Shown piece by piece: positions 43,460-52,946 of a DNA stretch of 64,000 nucleotides (position 1 is the first letter of the stretch; each line of letters starts with the position of its first letter). The position numbers and the translations under genes were made by a program. The notes below the pieces were generated by a model, which did no database searches, was not told where the DNA came from, and saw only the letters and a list, made by a program, of their open reading frames with translations. Location: the NCBI GenBank assembly GCA_029265405.1, contig JAJUJI010000005.1, positions 62,001 to 126,000 on the forward strand, given 5' to 3'. This stretch comes from Clostridiales bacterium. GTDB lineage: Bacteria; Bacillota; Clostridia; Oscillospirales; Oscillospiraceae.

Positions 43460-44166
43460 CCCCCCACCTCCGCCGCCCGGGCCGCATTGCCCGTATCTTC
43501 GATTATGTTCCCGTCCTTAAGCCTCACCAGCCTTGGCGCCCTGGCCGCTATGGACATGTCGTGGGTGATGAGTATGACGGTGGTTCCCGTTTCGTTCAGG
43601 CCCTTTAGTATGTCCAGCACCTGGCCGCCCGTCTTCGAGTCCAGAGCGCCCGTAGGCTCGTCGGCCAGAATAACGGGCGAACGGGTGGCTATGGCTCTGG
43701 CTATGGCCACCCTCTGCTGCTGGCCGCCTGAGAGCTGGGATATCCTGTTGTACGCCTTATCCAAAATTTCCATCTGCTCCAGGGCCTCCATCGCCCTTTG
43801 AAAGCGCTCGGCAGGCTTTACGCCCTGATAGGTCATGGGCAGGGCCACGTTCTGCCAGACGTTCAGCGAGGGTATGAGGTTGTAGCCCTGGAATATGAAC
43901 CCTATCTGGAGGCTTCGTATCTCGGCCAGCTCGTTTTCGCTGCGCAGGCCTATGGGCACCCCGTCCAGCAGGTACTCCCCGCGCGTCGGCACATCCAGGC
44001 AGCCCAGTATGTTCATCATGGTGGATTTGCCGCTGCCGGAGGCTCCGACTATCGCCACGAACTCGCCCCTGTCTATATGGAGCGAGACCCCGTTAAGCGC
44101 CCTTACCTCTCCCGGCTCGCCCTCGGAATAAATTTTATAGACATCCTTTAATTCAATCAGTCCCAT
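43456..44166 (-). CDS. MacB-like ABC transporter ATPase
   Basis: 236 residues with Walker A GASGSGKST, signature LSGGQQQR, Walker B VILADEPTGALD and switch histidine ITHDM, matching the LolD/MacB subfamily. ATG 44166 (MGLIELKDVYKIY) fits homologues; a GTG at 44178 is an alternative. It powers the permease encoded next. Confidence 0.93.
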   Translation of the reverse strand: MGLIELKDVYKIYSEGEPGEVRALNGVSLHIDRGEFVAIVGASGSGKSTMMNILGCLDVPTRGEYLLDGVPIGLRSENELAEIRSLQIGFIFQGYNLIPSLNVWQNVALPMTYQGVKPAERFQRAMEALEQMEILDKAYNRISQLSGGQQQRVAIARAIATRSPVILADEPTGALDSKTGGQVLDILKGLNETGTTVILITHDMSIAARAPRLVRLKDGNIIEDTGNAARAAEVGG

Positions 44167-44186
44167 AGATTGCCGCACCGCCCCGT

Positions 44187-46127
44187 TCAGCCGCCGAAGC
44201 CGCCCATTCCGCCGGGAGGTCCGCCGCTGAAATCGCCGCCGCCCCAGTTGCCGGGGAAGGAGGGATAAGCGCCGCTGTCGCTTTGCGCCTGGTCCTTGCT
44301 GCCGTCGTCATAGTCGCTGGTCTTGTCTCCGTTGGCGGGCGCCGTATTCATGTAGCGCAGGAACACCGTCGTATCCGCCTCCACGCCGCTGGTGATATAC
44401 ACATAGGTCCCGTTCGAGGAGCCGGCCTCCACCTTCACAGGGTAAAAGCCCTCCGGATAATCCGCGTTCTCGACGGTTATGGCGTTTTCGGGGGCCTTGT
44501 CAGCCTGGACTATAAGATAATAAGTGCCGTCCTCCGTGCTCTTCAGGGCGTTGACGGGCGCCAGCACTCCCTCGGTCGAATCGCCGACGTCGATTGAATA
44601 ATATACGGTTACGCCCGCGGGCAGCTCACCGTTGGAATAGATGGTTATCGTGCCCTCAAAGGTGGAAACGCCCTCGCTGCTTGAGGTCGCCTCAAGGCTC
44701 AGATACGTAAGCTTCGCGTCGTATTCTATCCTCTTTTCGGCGCTTGTGCGGTACACGGTGACGTCCATGCCCTCCTTCAGGTAATCCACGTCGAGCTCGT
44801 CGAAGGAAACCGTTACCGACATGGTGTCCAGGCTGTAGATGGTCACGCTGCCGACGTACATCCCGTTTCGCATCTGCTGGTATTCCGAGCTTATGACCCG
44901 CCCCGATATCTCGGAATAGCGCTTGTACTCGGCGCGGCTGTCCTCAAGGTCGGCTATCTGCTCCTGCAGCGACTCTATCCAGCTGTTGTCCTTGTCTATC
45001 TGCTTCTTTGCCTGCGCGATCTTTTCCTCGAGCCTGGTTATATTTTCGTCCAGGGTCGCGCTGTCTATTTGGAACAGGAGAGCGCCCTTTTTCACTCTCT
45101 GATACCGCTCGGCGGAAACAAGCAGCAGCTCCCCCTCCGCCTCGGCCGTGATATCTGTCGAGGCGGCGTATTCCAGCTTGCTTTCGTCTCCGGAAAACTC
45201 CGTGGGATATATCTTGCCGCCGTCGGCCGTCAGCACGGCCGTCGCCTCGCTTTCCTCGGACAGCGAGCCCGGGTTTGCCACCTCAACGACAACCTTGAAG
45301 CAGCGCATGCCGTTTTCCGAAGCCCTCTCGACATAGGATATCTCCTTGACGGCGCCGCTGAGCGACAGCATCTGCGAGGCTACCGACACTGTGGCCGGCA
45401 TGCCGACATAGACCTCGTCTTTATAGGCGTAGCTGTAATACTGCGTGAGCGTCATGGATGAGTCGTCCACTATCGTCGCCAGCAGGGTCGAGCCGCCCTT
45501 GACCGTGTCCCCGGCCTCCACGTCGGCGACATAGGTCAAATAACCGTCGAAGGGGGCGTATACCGCCAGATTGTTCAGATCCTCCCGGTAGTCCTCAAGC
45601 TCGGACTCGTACTCGTCTATCGCCGTCTCCTGCTCGCTTATGTCGGCCTGATAGTCGGCTATGCCGTCCGTGCTGGCGTCCCCGTTTTTAAGGACCATTA
45701 TCTTCTCGTCGATGCCGCTGTCGTCCTGCTCGAAAAGAAGGTCGCCTTCCTTCACCGTGTCTCCCGCCTTGACATACCAGCCTATAACCGCAGCCTCGCT
45801 TGACGGCAGCGAGTAGGTCACGGAATCGGCGGCCTCGGTCGTACCGGAGCCCTCCACGGCCTTATTCAGGGAGCCGTAGGTTGTTTTCCCCGTGATCGCC
45901 TGCCTTTCCTCCTCGACAAAAAAGAGCGTATAGAGATAGTAGAGCGCCGCCGCCGCGGCGCAGGCCAGTATGATCAGAAAAATAAGCTTTTTCCCGGTCA
46001 ATTTCTTTTTTCGCCTGTACCGCTTTTTTGCCGCGGGCGCGCTTGCGGCTCCAAGGCCGCCGCCTTCCGCCGCCTCGATATTCTCGGCCGCGCCGCCTTC
46101 CAAAGCCGGCTTATCGTGACTTTTCAT
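44187..46127 (-). CDS. membrane-fusion/HlyD-like efflux adaptor
   Basis: 646 residues from the ATG at 46127. A charged N-terminus with KKRYRRKKKLTGKK precedes one membrane anchor (LIFLIILACAAAAALYYLYTLFF). Then come biotinyl-lipoyl-like and beta-barrel segments (AVIGWYVKAGDTVKEGDLL, a second module near VSAERYQRVKKGALLFQ) with a coiled coil in each (about 165-195 and 365-410). The tail is Asp/Ser-rich and ends in Gly-rich PGGMGGFGG. Longer than usual MacA-type adaptors; first gene of the exporter operon. Confidence 0.85.
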   Translation of the reverse strand: MKSHDKPALEGGAAENIEAAEGGGLGAASAPAAKKRYRRKKKLTGKKLIFLIILACAAAAALYYLYTLFFVEEERQAITGKTTYGSLNKAVEGSGTTEAADSVTYSLPSSEAAVIGWYVKAGDTVKEGDLLFEQDDSGIDEKIMVLKNGDASTDGIADYQADISEQETAIDEYESELEDYREDLNNLAVYAPFDGYLTYVADVEAGDTVKGGSTLLATIVDDSSMTLTQYYSYAYKDEVYVGMPATVSVASQMLSLSGAVKEISYVERASENGMRCFKVVVEVANPGSLSEESEATAVLTADGGKIYPTEFSGDESKLEYAASTDITAEAEGELLLVSAERYQRVKKGALLFQIDSATLDENITRLEEKIAQAKKQIDKDNSWIESLQEQIADLEDSRAEYKRYSEISGRVISSEYQQMRNGMYVGSVTIYSLDTMSVTVSFDELDVDYLKEGMDVTVYRTSAEKRIEYDAKLTYLSLEATSSSEGVSTFEGTITIYSNGELPAGVTVYYSIDVGDSTEGVLAPVNALKSTEDGTYYLIVQADKAPENAITVENADYPEGFYPVKVEAGSSNGTYVYITSGVEADTTVFLRYMNTAPANGDKTSDYDDGSKDQAQSDSGAYPSFPGNWGGGDFSGGPPGGMGGFGG

Positions 46128-46245
46128 AATCGGTAATTTCCTGCCTTTCCAAGGTTTGCTTTTATAGCATAAAGGCCGGACTCCCCGATTTTGTAAACAA
46201 ACCATAAACAAAGCTGAAACTTTGCGTCAACAAAACGGCGCATAT

Positions 46246-46271
46246 AAAAAAAGCTCCGCAAGCGGAGCTTT
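46246..46271 (-). terminator. terminator of the small membrane protein gene
   Basis: Minus strand AAAGCTCCGC/GCGGAGCTTT stem, loop of two bases, then a T-run. Confidence 0.85.
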
Positions 46272-46305
46272 AAAAAATCAAAGTGCGGAACAGCTCGCCC
46301 CGGCT

Positions 46306-46725
46306 CTATCTCAGCTTATGCCGGGCGTAGGCGGCCAGCTGTATCAGCTCGAAGGCAAAGAACATGGCGCAAAAATACACCAGCACCAGCGTGCTTTTGG
46401 CCGCCGCCGAAAGGAAGCCGCCCGCTGCCATCATAGCAAAGCCTATCGTCGCTATCGCCCCGATGACGCTGCCCATAAGGAAGGGGCCGCCGGGATGCGG
46501 ACCGGGACCGGGGCCGGGGCCGGGGCCGGGCGGCCTGCGCTCCGAAGGGAGCCTAAGGATATGGAGCCCCAATATTACCGCGGAGACGGCCGCCGCGATC
46601 CAGACCGTCGCCCAAATCTGCGGGAAATAGCCGGTTTTGAACAGGAAAAGGTACAGCCCCGCGATGGCCGCCGAAACCAGCAGGCTGCCTATCAGGTGAA
46701 GTATATAATATCCGCTGTGTCTCAT
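46306..46725 (-). CDS. small four-helix membrane protein with Pro-Gly repeat
   Basis: 139 residues from ATG 46725, with AGGAG 8 bases upstream. Four hydrophobic segments are interrupted after the second by a cytosolic or external loop reading PPGPGPGPGPGPHPGGP. Not assigned to a family. It has its own terminator. The repeat is encoded by near-identical GGGCCGGGGCC-type triplets, so it may vary in length by slippage. Confidence 0.6.
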   Translation of the reverse strand: MRHSGYYILHLIGSLLVSAAIAGLYLFLFKTGYFPQIWATVWIAAAVSAVILGLHILRLPSERRPPGPGPGPGPGPHPGGPFLMGSVIGAIATIGFAMMAAGGFLSAAAKSTLVLVYFCAMFFAFELIQLAAYARHKLR

Positions 46726-46899
46726 CGCATCACTCCTGCCTATATATGGCTGGGACTCACGCTTGGAAAGCATGCTCTTCCCACTAACCATTATATTCGG
46801 CCCGCCTGCCGAATGTTCCGGAAGGAGTTGCTTTTTATAAAAAAAACGCCGGCTTGCCAAAACGCCCGAAAGGGTATAGAATGTTCGGCGGTGAAAAAT

Positions 46900-47784
46900 A
46901 TGGATGCATTAATTGTTAATAATAAAACATACCGTGAGTGCCACGGGCATATATTCATGGACGGCAGCAGCTACAAGGACGCCATGGAGCTGCACAAAAA
47001 CGGCGTGGACGCCGGCGTGATCAGTGCCCGGCTGAAGGCCCTCTCCGAGGCCGGAGTGGAGTATTACAGGGACGGCGGGGACAGGCTCGGCGCATCCTCC
47101 TTCGCGGCCCGCATCGCCGCGGATTACGGGATAGAATACCGCACCTGCGTCTTTGCCGCGCATAAAAAGGGAAGCTACGGTTGGATAGTGGGGCATGCCT
47201 TTTCAAACGCCTCGGAGTTTTACAGGCTGGTGCTCAGGGCCAAGGCCGAAGGGGCCGATTTTATAAAGCTTATGGTATCCGGCATCATGGATTTCAAGAC
47301 CTTCGGCGGGCTGACCGGCGGCGGCCTGAAGCCTCGCGAAATACCCGAGCTTATAAAAATCGCGCACGGGGAGGGCTTCAGGGTAATGAGCCACGCCAAC
47401 GGGGCCGACGTCATAAAAGCGGCGCTCGAGGCGGGGGCTGACAGCATAGAGCACGGCTATTTTATGGACGGGGCCTGCCTTAAGCTGCTGGCTGAAACCG
47501 GCGCGGTCTGGGTGCCAACCCTTGCCGCGGCCGCCGGCTTCATCGGGCGGGAGGGCTTCGGGCCGGGTGTGGCGGAGCAAAATCTGGCCCTCCAGCTCGA
47601 AAACGTAAGGAAGGCCGTCGGCCTGGGAGCGCTGATCGCGGCCGGCTCCGACGCCGGCGCCTTCGGCGTGGACCCCGTGCAGGGCATAGCTCGGGAGCAC
47701 GAGCTGCTCAAAAGCGCCGGCATGGCGGAGAAGGACATACTGCGCGGGGACCGTGCGGTAATGGAGAGGTTCCGCCGCCTGTAA
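46900..47784 (+). CDS. metal-dependent amidohydrolase
   Basis: 294 residues of the amidohydrolase superfamily. Metal ligand candidates are HGH (15-17), K in FIKLMVSG, H in MSHANGADV, H in SIEHGYF, and D in AAGSDAGAF. These proteins hydrolyse C-N bonds; the particular substrate is unknown. ATG 46900 follows GGCGGTGA; the upstream extension of the frame overlaps a convergent gene and is not coding. It ends 1 base from the convergent DUF362 gene. Confidence 0.82.
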   Translation: MDALIVNNKTYRECHGHIFMDGSSYKDAMELHKNGVDAGVISARLKALSEAGVEYYRDGGDRLGASSFAARIAADYGIEYRTCVFAAHKKGSYGWIVGHAFSNASEFYRLVLRAKAEGADFIKLMVSGIMDFKTFGGLTGGGLKPREIPELIKIAHGEGFRVMSHANGADVIKAALEAGADSIEHGYFMDGACLKLLAETGAVWVPTLAAAAGFIGREGFGPGVAEQNLALQLENVRKAVGLGALIAAGSDAGAFGVDPVQGIAREHELLKSAGMAEKDILRGDRAVMERFRRL

Positions 47785-47785
47785 G

Positions 47786-48946
47786 CTAGAGCCTGCTGAT
47801 GAGCCTGGCCACGGCCGGCCTGTGTACCTTCATCGCGCCCTTCGGGCAGAACTCCTGGCAGCAGAAGCAGCGTATGCAGGCCTTTCTGTCAATCCGGGCC
47901 TTCCCAGCGCTTATCCTTATCGCCTTGGCCGGGCACAGCCCGGAGCAGACTCCGCAGCCCGCGCAGGCACCGTCCTCAAGCCTCGGCGAGGGCCTCAAAG
48001 CCCTGTCCGCAGCCTTGCTGAAAAGCGCGCCGAAGCCTCCGCCCAGGAAAAAGGTGAGCTCCCGGCGCACCGCCACGTTTTTGAAATCCTTGGCTATGAA
48101 CGCCTCATAATCGCCGTCGATAAGCAGCCCCGACCGGTCGGCCGGAATGAGGCCCCTTTCGTATGCCGCCTTCAGATAGGGAACGCTGTCCCTGCCAAGC
48201 CCCATAAGCCCCGCGCAGGCAAGATCCAGCTTATAGGGAGATTCCGAGGCCAGCAGGGCGCCCATGAAGCGCGGGACGCCGGCGGTCGGCCCGTTGCCCT
48301 CCATGGCGACAACCGCGTCGGCCAGGCTCAGGCGCGGCTTGAAATACTCGTTCAAGTCCACCAGCATGTCGGCAAAGTCCCTATGGTTGGAATACTTGTA
48401 GTGGTACTCGACCTTGAAGGTGCCGGGTATGGTGCCGTACAGGTTCTTCACCGCCGCCGACATGCCCATCATCCCGTGCGCCTTAAGCTTGCAGAAGTTT
48501 ATTATCGCGTCGGCCTCGTCCAGCCACCTTGTATAGGCGAAGCTTTTCAATACGGCGGCCCCGGCAAAGTCCGCCTCGCCCACGCCGAAGTCATAGTTCA
48601 GCCTTCCCCCCGCCGCCTCAACCGCCCTCATGCCGGCGGCATTGTAGACCCTGTCCAGATAGACCCTGCCGTAGATGCCCCCCGGGCTGTCCCCGACGGT
48701 TACGAGCGCGCCCCTCCCGGTCAGCAGCCTTGCAAGGGCCGCCAGAAGCGACGGATGCGTCACCGCCGCGCTTTCCGGCCTGAAGGGCCCCACCAGGTTT
48801 GCCTTTACGGCTATGCGCATACCCTTTTCCACCCAGTCCAGCCCGCCCAGCGGCTCCAGGACCGCCTCCAGGGCGCTCACGGCGTTTTTCTCGCCATAAT
48901 CTCCGCAGGCTCTTACGACCACGTCGGGCTTTGCTCTATTTGCCAT
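47786..48946 (-). CDS. DUF362 domain protein with C-terminal ferredoxin domain
   Basis: 386 residues. The DUF362 domain (about 1-300, with GDSPGGIYGR and INFCKLKAHGMMGMSAAVKNLYG) is followed by two [4Fe-4S] motifs, CAGCGVCSGLCP and CIRCFCCQEFCP. Such proteins are common in anaerobes and thought to be redox proteins, but no activity is established. Confidence 0.88.
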   Translation of the reverse strand: MANRAKPDVVVRACGDYGEKNAVSALEAVLEPLGGLDWVEKGMRIAVKANLVGPFRPESAAVTHPSLLAALARLLTGRGALVTVGDSPGGIYGRVYLDRVYNAAGMRAVEAAGGRLNYDFGVGEADFAGAAVLKSFAYTRWLDEADAIINFCKLKAHGMMGMSAAVKNLYGTIPGTFKVEYHYKYSNHRDFADMLVDLNEYFKPRLSLADAVVAMEGNGPTAGVPRFMGALLASESPYKLDLACAGLMGLGRDSVPYLKAAYERGLIPADRSGLLIDGDYEAFIAKDFKNVAVRRELTFFLGGGFGALFSKAADRALRPSPRLEDGACAGCGVCSGLCPAKAIRISAGKARIDRKACIRCFCCQEFCPKGAMKVHRPAVARLISRL

Positions 48947-49039
48947 ATTTCACATCCCCAACAATATTCGGCGCCGCCGGCTTAAGCATAGCATGCCCTT
49001 TGCGAAAGCTCAAGCCCCTGCTCCGTCCGGGCAAGCTCA

Positions 49040-49068
49040 GCGGCGCGGCATCCGAGATGCCGCGCCGC
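49040..49068 (-). terminator. hairpin after the PglF/CapD-like gene
   Basis: 12-bp perfect stem GCGGCGCGGCAT with a 5-base loop, downstream of the gene's stop on the minus strand; no T-run follows. Confidence 0.45.
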
Positions 49069-49088
49069 AAAATAAGCCGGGCGCAGGT

Positions 49089-50996
49089 TTATACGCGCTT
49101 TATCTGCAGGGCCGGCTTTTCCGGCTTAACCACCCGTATGACGCCTCCGTCGGGCCGGTATGCGGGCACGATGCTTGACACATAGCTTGCGATATCCGGC
49201 GAGTCGCTCTCGCAGGCGGCCTTCAGCTCAAGGAGCTGCCTGGCAAACCTTTTCTCGTCCATCTCTATCGGCTTGCCTATATGTATCCTGTTGTTCGCGG
49301 TCTTTTCCAGGCCCTCCTCGTCCATCAGCTTTTCCTCGAAAAGCTTTTCGCCGGGCCTCAGGCCTATGTATTCTATTTTGATATCTACGTCGGGCACTTG
49401 CCCGGAAAGCTGTATCATCGTTCTGGCCAGCGTGTCTATTTTCATCGGCTCGCCCATGTCGAGCACGAATATCTCCCCGCCCCTGGCGTAGGCTCCGGCC
49501 TGGAGCACCAGCGAAACCGCCTCGCTTATCAGCATGAAGTAGCGGACTATCTCCGGATGCGTCACGGTGACCGGCCCGCCCTCCTCTATCTGCTTTTTAA
49601 ACAGCGGCACCACAGAGCCGCTGCTGCCCAGCACGTTGCCGAAGCGCACCGCAGCGAACTCCGTTTCCGAGTGCCGGCTCATCATCTGGATTATCATCTC
49701 GCAGATGCGCTTTGTCGCGCCCATGATGCTGGTGGGGTTTACGGCCTTATCCGTGGATATGAGCACAAACTTGCCTACCCCGTTGTCGGCGGCGGCCTTG
49801 GCCGTGTTGTACGTCCCGAACACGTTGTTCTTCACCGCCTCGTTGGGACTGTACTCCATCAGCGGAACGTGCTTGTGGGCGGCGGCGTGATACACTATGT
49901 CGGGCGCAAATTCGGCCATCAGGGCGTTCATGCGCGAGGCGTCCCTTACTGAGGCTATCAGCGCATGCAGCTCCAGCTCCGGATGCTTTTTGCGCAGCTC
50001 GTTTTGCAGCTCGTACACGCCGTTTTCGCATATGTCCACGATTATAAGCTTTCTCGGGCCGTGCGAGGCTATCTGGCGGCAGAGCTCGCTTCCTATGGAG
50101 CCGCCACCGCCGGTGACCATAATGACCTTGCCGCAAAGCTCCCTGAGTATCTCCTCGGTGTTTACCCTTATCGGCTCCCTGCCAAGCAGGTCCTCGAGGC
50201 GGACCTCCCTCAGCATGTGCGGCTTTACCGCGCTGTCCACAAGCTGCGACAGCCCGGGTATCGTCTTCAAGGCGCAGCCCGTGTTCTTGCATATTTCCAG
50301 TATCTGCTTCTTTGTGGCCTCCGTGGAGCTGGGGATGGCGTATATTATCTGCTTTATGCCGTATTTTTTCACGGCCTCCGGTATAACCTCCCTGCCGCCC
50401 ACTATGGGTATGCCCTCCAGGCTCCTGCTTTTCTTGCCGGCGTTGTCGTCTATGAAGCAGCGCACCCGCACCCCGCACTTTTTGTTGTGGGCGTATTCCA
50501 CGGCGAGCATCCTTCCGGCCTCCCCGGCCCCTATTATCATGGTGTTTACGCCGGAAACGTTCCTATTGTCCATGGCGTTCATATAATGCCTCAGCACCCT
50601 GTAGGAATAGCGCAGGGCGGTTATAAACAGCAGGTTCAGCATCAGCGACATGAAATAGACGGAAATAGGTATCCTGACGCTGGCGAGCAGCATGTAGGCG
50701 TATCCGCAGATCCACGAGAGGATAACCGCCGGTATTATCCTGGCCAGGGCCGAGATGCCGATTAAGTCCCATACGAAGCCGTAGGCGCCGAAGGCCGCAA
50801 GAAAGAGCAGCGTCATCAGCGTGTATACGGGAAGGAACATGATCGCCTCGCCGGCGTAGCGGGCCGGAATGGAGGAATAGAGGAAATCAAAGCGCACGAG
50901 AAAGGACACCCCTATGGAGCACCATACTATGAGGATATCGCAGGTCGCTATGGCAAGGGTGCTCGATATCCTGCGCGCGGCTTCCCTCTTTTCCAT
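49089..50996 (-). CDS. membrane-bound NDP-sugar dehydratase/epimerase (PglF/CapD family)
   Basis: 635 residues: four N-terminal membrane helices (about 12-125), a CoA-binding-like Rossmann domain (about 150-260), and a short-chain dehydrogenase domain with TGGGGSIGSELCRQI. The active-site block STDKAVNPTSIMGATKR has Met in place of the usual catalytic Tyr, as in PglF/FlaA1 4,6-dehydratases. It makes UDP-4-keto-6-deoxy sugars for capsule, exopolysaccharide or glycan synthesis. ATG 50996 lies 9 bases after AAAGGGG. Confidence 0.9.
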   Translation of the reverse strand: MEKREAARRISSTLAIATCDILIVWCSIGVSFLVRFDFLYSSIPARYAGEAIMFLPVYTLMTLLFLAAFGAYGFVWDLIGISALARIIPAVILSWICGYAYMLLASVRIPISVYFMSLMLNLLFITALRYSYRVLRHYMNAMDNRNVSGVNTMIIGAGEAGRMLAVEYAHNKKCGVRVRCFIDDNAGKKSRSLEGIPIVGGREVIPEAVKKYGIKQIIYAIPSSTEATKKQILEICKNTGCALKTIPGLSQLVDSAVKPHMLREVRLEDLLGREPIRVNTEEILRELCGKVIMVTGGGGSIGSELCRQIASHGPRKLIIVDICENGVYELQNELRKKHPELELHALIASVRDASRMNALMAEFAPDIVYHAAAHKHVPLMEYSPNEAVKNNVFGTYNTAKAAADNGVGKFVLISTDKAVNPTSIMGATKRICEMIIQMMSRHSETEFAAVRFGNVLGSSGSVVPLFKKQIEEGGPVTVTHPEIVRYFMLISEAVSLVLQAGAYARGGEIFVLDMGEPMKIDTLARTMIQLSGQVPDVDIKIEYIGLRPGEKLFEEKLMDEEGLEKTANNRIHIGKPIEMDEKRFARQLLELKAACESDSPDIASYVSSIVPAYRPDGGVIRVVKPEKPALQIKRV

Positions 50997-51197
50997 AAAA
51001 TCCAACCCCTTTGTTTCAAAACTGTTAATAGCATAACATATTTGTCAAGCAAAGACAACCCAGCGCGCGCAAAATTGTTCAGCGATTTTATTCGCCGAAG
51101 CGGCCGTCCGCGCCGCCCGGCCCCGCGGACGCCCCCGCCCGCGCGGGCCCTGTATACATGATATGCCCCGGCGGGCGGGACGGAACCTCCCGCCCCG

Positions 51198-51226
51198 TTG
51201 ACATGCGGCTATTTTAGTGCTATCAT
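51198..51226 (+). promoter_or_regulatory. promoter of the GreA-like gene
   Basis: TTGACA at 51198-51203, 17-base spacer, TATCAT at 51221-51226. The 5' leader of about 150 bases is GC-rich and can fold, but I recognise no riboswitch. Between 50997 and 51197 no gene is evident. Confidence 0.75.
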
Positions 51227-51384
51227 CGGCGCGAATTTTGCCGGAATCCGCCGCTGCTGGAATTTTCGGCGCGGCGGCGCTCCGGCGGCGGGGAGCCGCG
51301 CCTTTTCCCCATATTGCGACTCAGGTACCGGCTATATTGGGTATTGGAACTGCAAAAAATAAAGCAAGCGGCGGGTGAAATAAA

Positions 51385-51888
51385 ATGTACGACGAGCTGA
51401 CCCAGGTGGACATCAAGAAAATGCGGGAGGAAATAGACTACCGCGCAAATGTCCTGCGGCCCAAGCTTATCGCGGAGGTGCAGGCGGCCCGCGCCTTCGG
51501 GGATTTGAGCGAGAATTTCGAATACAGGGCCGCGAAGCAGGAAAAAAACAGGAACGACAGCCGGATCAGGTATCTTGAGCGCATGATCAAAACGGCCAAG
51601 GTCATAAGCGCAAAAGCCGGCGGGGACGCCGCCGGCCTGTTCGACTGGGTCGAGCTGTATTTCGAGGAGGACGACGAGATCCAAAGGATCAGGCTGGTCA
51701 CGACTCTGCGCCAGAACTCCCTGAAGGGGCTTATTAGCAAGGAATCCCCCCTCGGCAAGGCCGTAATGGGGCGCAGGCAGGGCGAGCGCGTGCTGGTGAA
51801 GGTCAGCGAGGACTACAGCTACCATGTGGTCATACGCGCTATAGAAAAGGGCGAGGACGACGAAACTCTCGAGATAAGCTCCTACTGA
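51385..51888 (+). CDS. GreA/GreB-type transcript cleavage factor
   Basis: 167 residues. The N-terminal coiled coil carries the GreA tip EVQAARAFGDLSENFEYRAAKQEKNRNDSRI, whose acidic residues enter the polymerase secondary channel to stimulate cleavage of backtracked RNA. The C-terminal FKBP-like domain follows (LGKAVMGRRQGERVLVKV). It may be the housekeeping GreA or a paralogue. Confidence 0.88.
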   Translation: MYDELTQVDIKKMREEIDYRANVLRPKLIAEVQAARAFGDLSENFEYRAAKQEKNRNDSRIRYLERMIKTAKVISAKAGGDAAGLFDWVELYFEEDDEIQRIRLVTTLRQNSLKGLISKESPLGKAVMGRRQGERVLVKVSEDYSYHVVIRAIEKGEDDETLEISSY

Positions 51889-51898
51889 TTTTATTTTC

Positions 51899-51934
51899 GG
51901 TAAGGGCGCCCCGCTTAAGCGGGGCGCCCTTACC
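51899..51934. terminator. 36-base perfect palindrome between convergent genes
   Basis: 18+18 base perfect inverted repeat between greA-like and trxB stops, preceded by TTTTATTTTC but with no T-run after the stem. Confidence 0.55.
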
Positions 51935-51938
51935 GACT

Positions 51939-52859
51939 TCAGCGCCTTCCGGCGTCGATGTACCTGCAGGCGGCGACGGCCGCCGCGGCCCCGTCGGACA
52001 CCGCCGTCGTAAGCTGCCTCAGGCTCTTGGCCCGGCAGTCTCCCGCCGCGAATACGCCCTCGCGGCCGGTGAGGCAGTCCTCCCCGCAGGCTATATAGCC
52101 CGCTGCGTCAAGGGGCACAAGCCCGCGGAAGGCCTCGTTCTGCGGCTCCATCCCTATGGCGACAAAAAGCCCGTCGCAGCGCAGCTCCCTTGAGGGGCCG
52201 CCCTGCCTCGGCCTCAGCCTTACGCCCCTGAAGGCTCCGCCCTCCTCTATCAGGCCCTCCACCAGCGTGCCCGTCACGGCGCGCACGTTGGGGCGGGCCA
52301 GCAAAAGCTCCAGAGCCCTTTTCTCGGCGGTGAAATAGTCCAGGTCCTGGATTATCACTACCTCCCCGCATACATCGGCAAGCAGCATGGCCTCCTGAAC
52401 GGCCGAGTTCCCTCCCCCGGCCACGGCCACGACCTTGCCCCTGTAGAAATCCCCGTCGCAGACCGCGCAGAAGGAAATGCCGTTTCCTATATATTCCTTT
52501 TCCCTGTCTATGCCCAGCAGCCTGTGCCGGACCCCGACGGCAATCACGGCGGCCCGGCAGGGATACTCCCCGCCCTCCTCGGTGACGACGAGCTTTTCCG
52601 CCCCGCGGTCCCTTATTCCGGTCGCGGCCGCAAATTCAATCTCCGCCCCCTGCGACAAGATCTGGTCGAGGAACCTGTCGGCAAACTCCTCGCCGCTCAT
52701 CCGCTTGGTCCCGGGATAGTTTTCCACCTTGGGCGAATAGGCTATCTGGCCCCCGAAGCCCTGCTTTTCAAGCACCAGCACCTTCTTGTTGTTTCTGAGC
52801 GCGTAGAGCGCAGCCGTCATTCCCGCCGGCCCTCCGCCTATTACGACTATGTCATGCAT
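51939..52859 (-). CDS. trxB: thioredoxin reductase
   Basis: 306 residues, FAD/NADPH-dependent. FAD motif GGGPAGMTAALYA at the N-terminus, redox pair C131-x-x-C134 in CAVCDG, NADPH motif GGGNSAVQEA, and C-terminal FAAGDCR. ATG 52859 begins MHDIVVIGGG; an upstream extension would be encoded by a hairpin. It lies immediately downstream of nrdD, whose C-terminal redoxin domain is a possible electron acceptor. Confidence 0.92.
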   Translation of the reverse strand: MHDIVVIGGGPAGMTAALYALRNNKKVLVLEKQGFGGQIAYSPKVENYPGTKRMSGEEFADRFLDQILSQGAEIEFAAATGIRDRGAEKLVVTEEGGEYPCRAAVIAVGVRHRLLGIDREKEYIGNGISFCAVCDGDFYRGKVVAVAGGGNSAVQEAMLLADVCGEVVIIQDLDYFTAEKRALELLLARPNVRAVTGTLVEGLIEEGGAFRGVRLRPRQGGPSRELRCDGLFVAIGMEPQNEAFRGLVPLDAAGYIACGEDCLTGREGVFAAGDCRAKSLRQLTTAVSDGAAAAVAACRYIDAGRR

Positions 52860-52895
52860 AACTGGAAGCTCCCTTTTCTTTACATCTGGCCTCTT

Positions 52896-52938
52896 GGCGT
52901 TAAAGCCGGGCATGGCCGCCATGCCCGGCTTTAACGCC
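52896..52938 (-). terminator. 18-bp hairpin between nrdD and trxB
   Basis: Perfect stem (52896-52913 with 52921-52938), 7-base loop, no T-run. It may limit read-through or protect the nrdD transcript. Confidence 0.5.
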
Positions 52939-52946
52939 TCCGCCCG

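Noticed and set aside
46222-46890. Long upstream extension of the amidohydrolase frame
   Set aside because: It overlaps the small membrane protein on the other strand and lacks amidohydrolase similarity.
52860-52922. Upstream extension of thioredoxin reductase
   Set aside because: It is encoded by a long intergenic hairpin and precedes the typical flavoprotein N-terminus.
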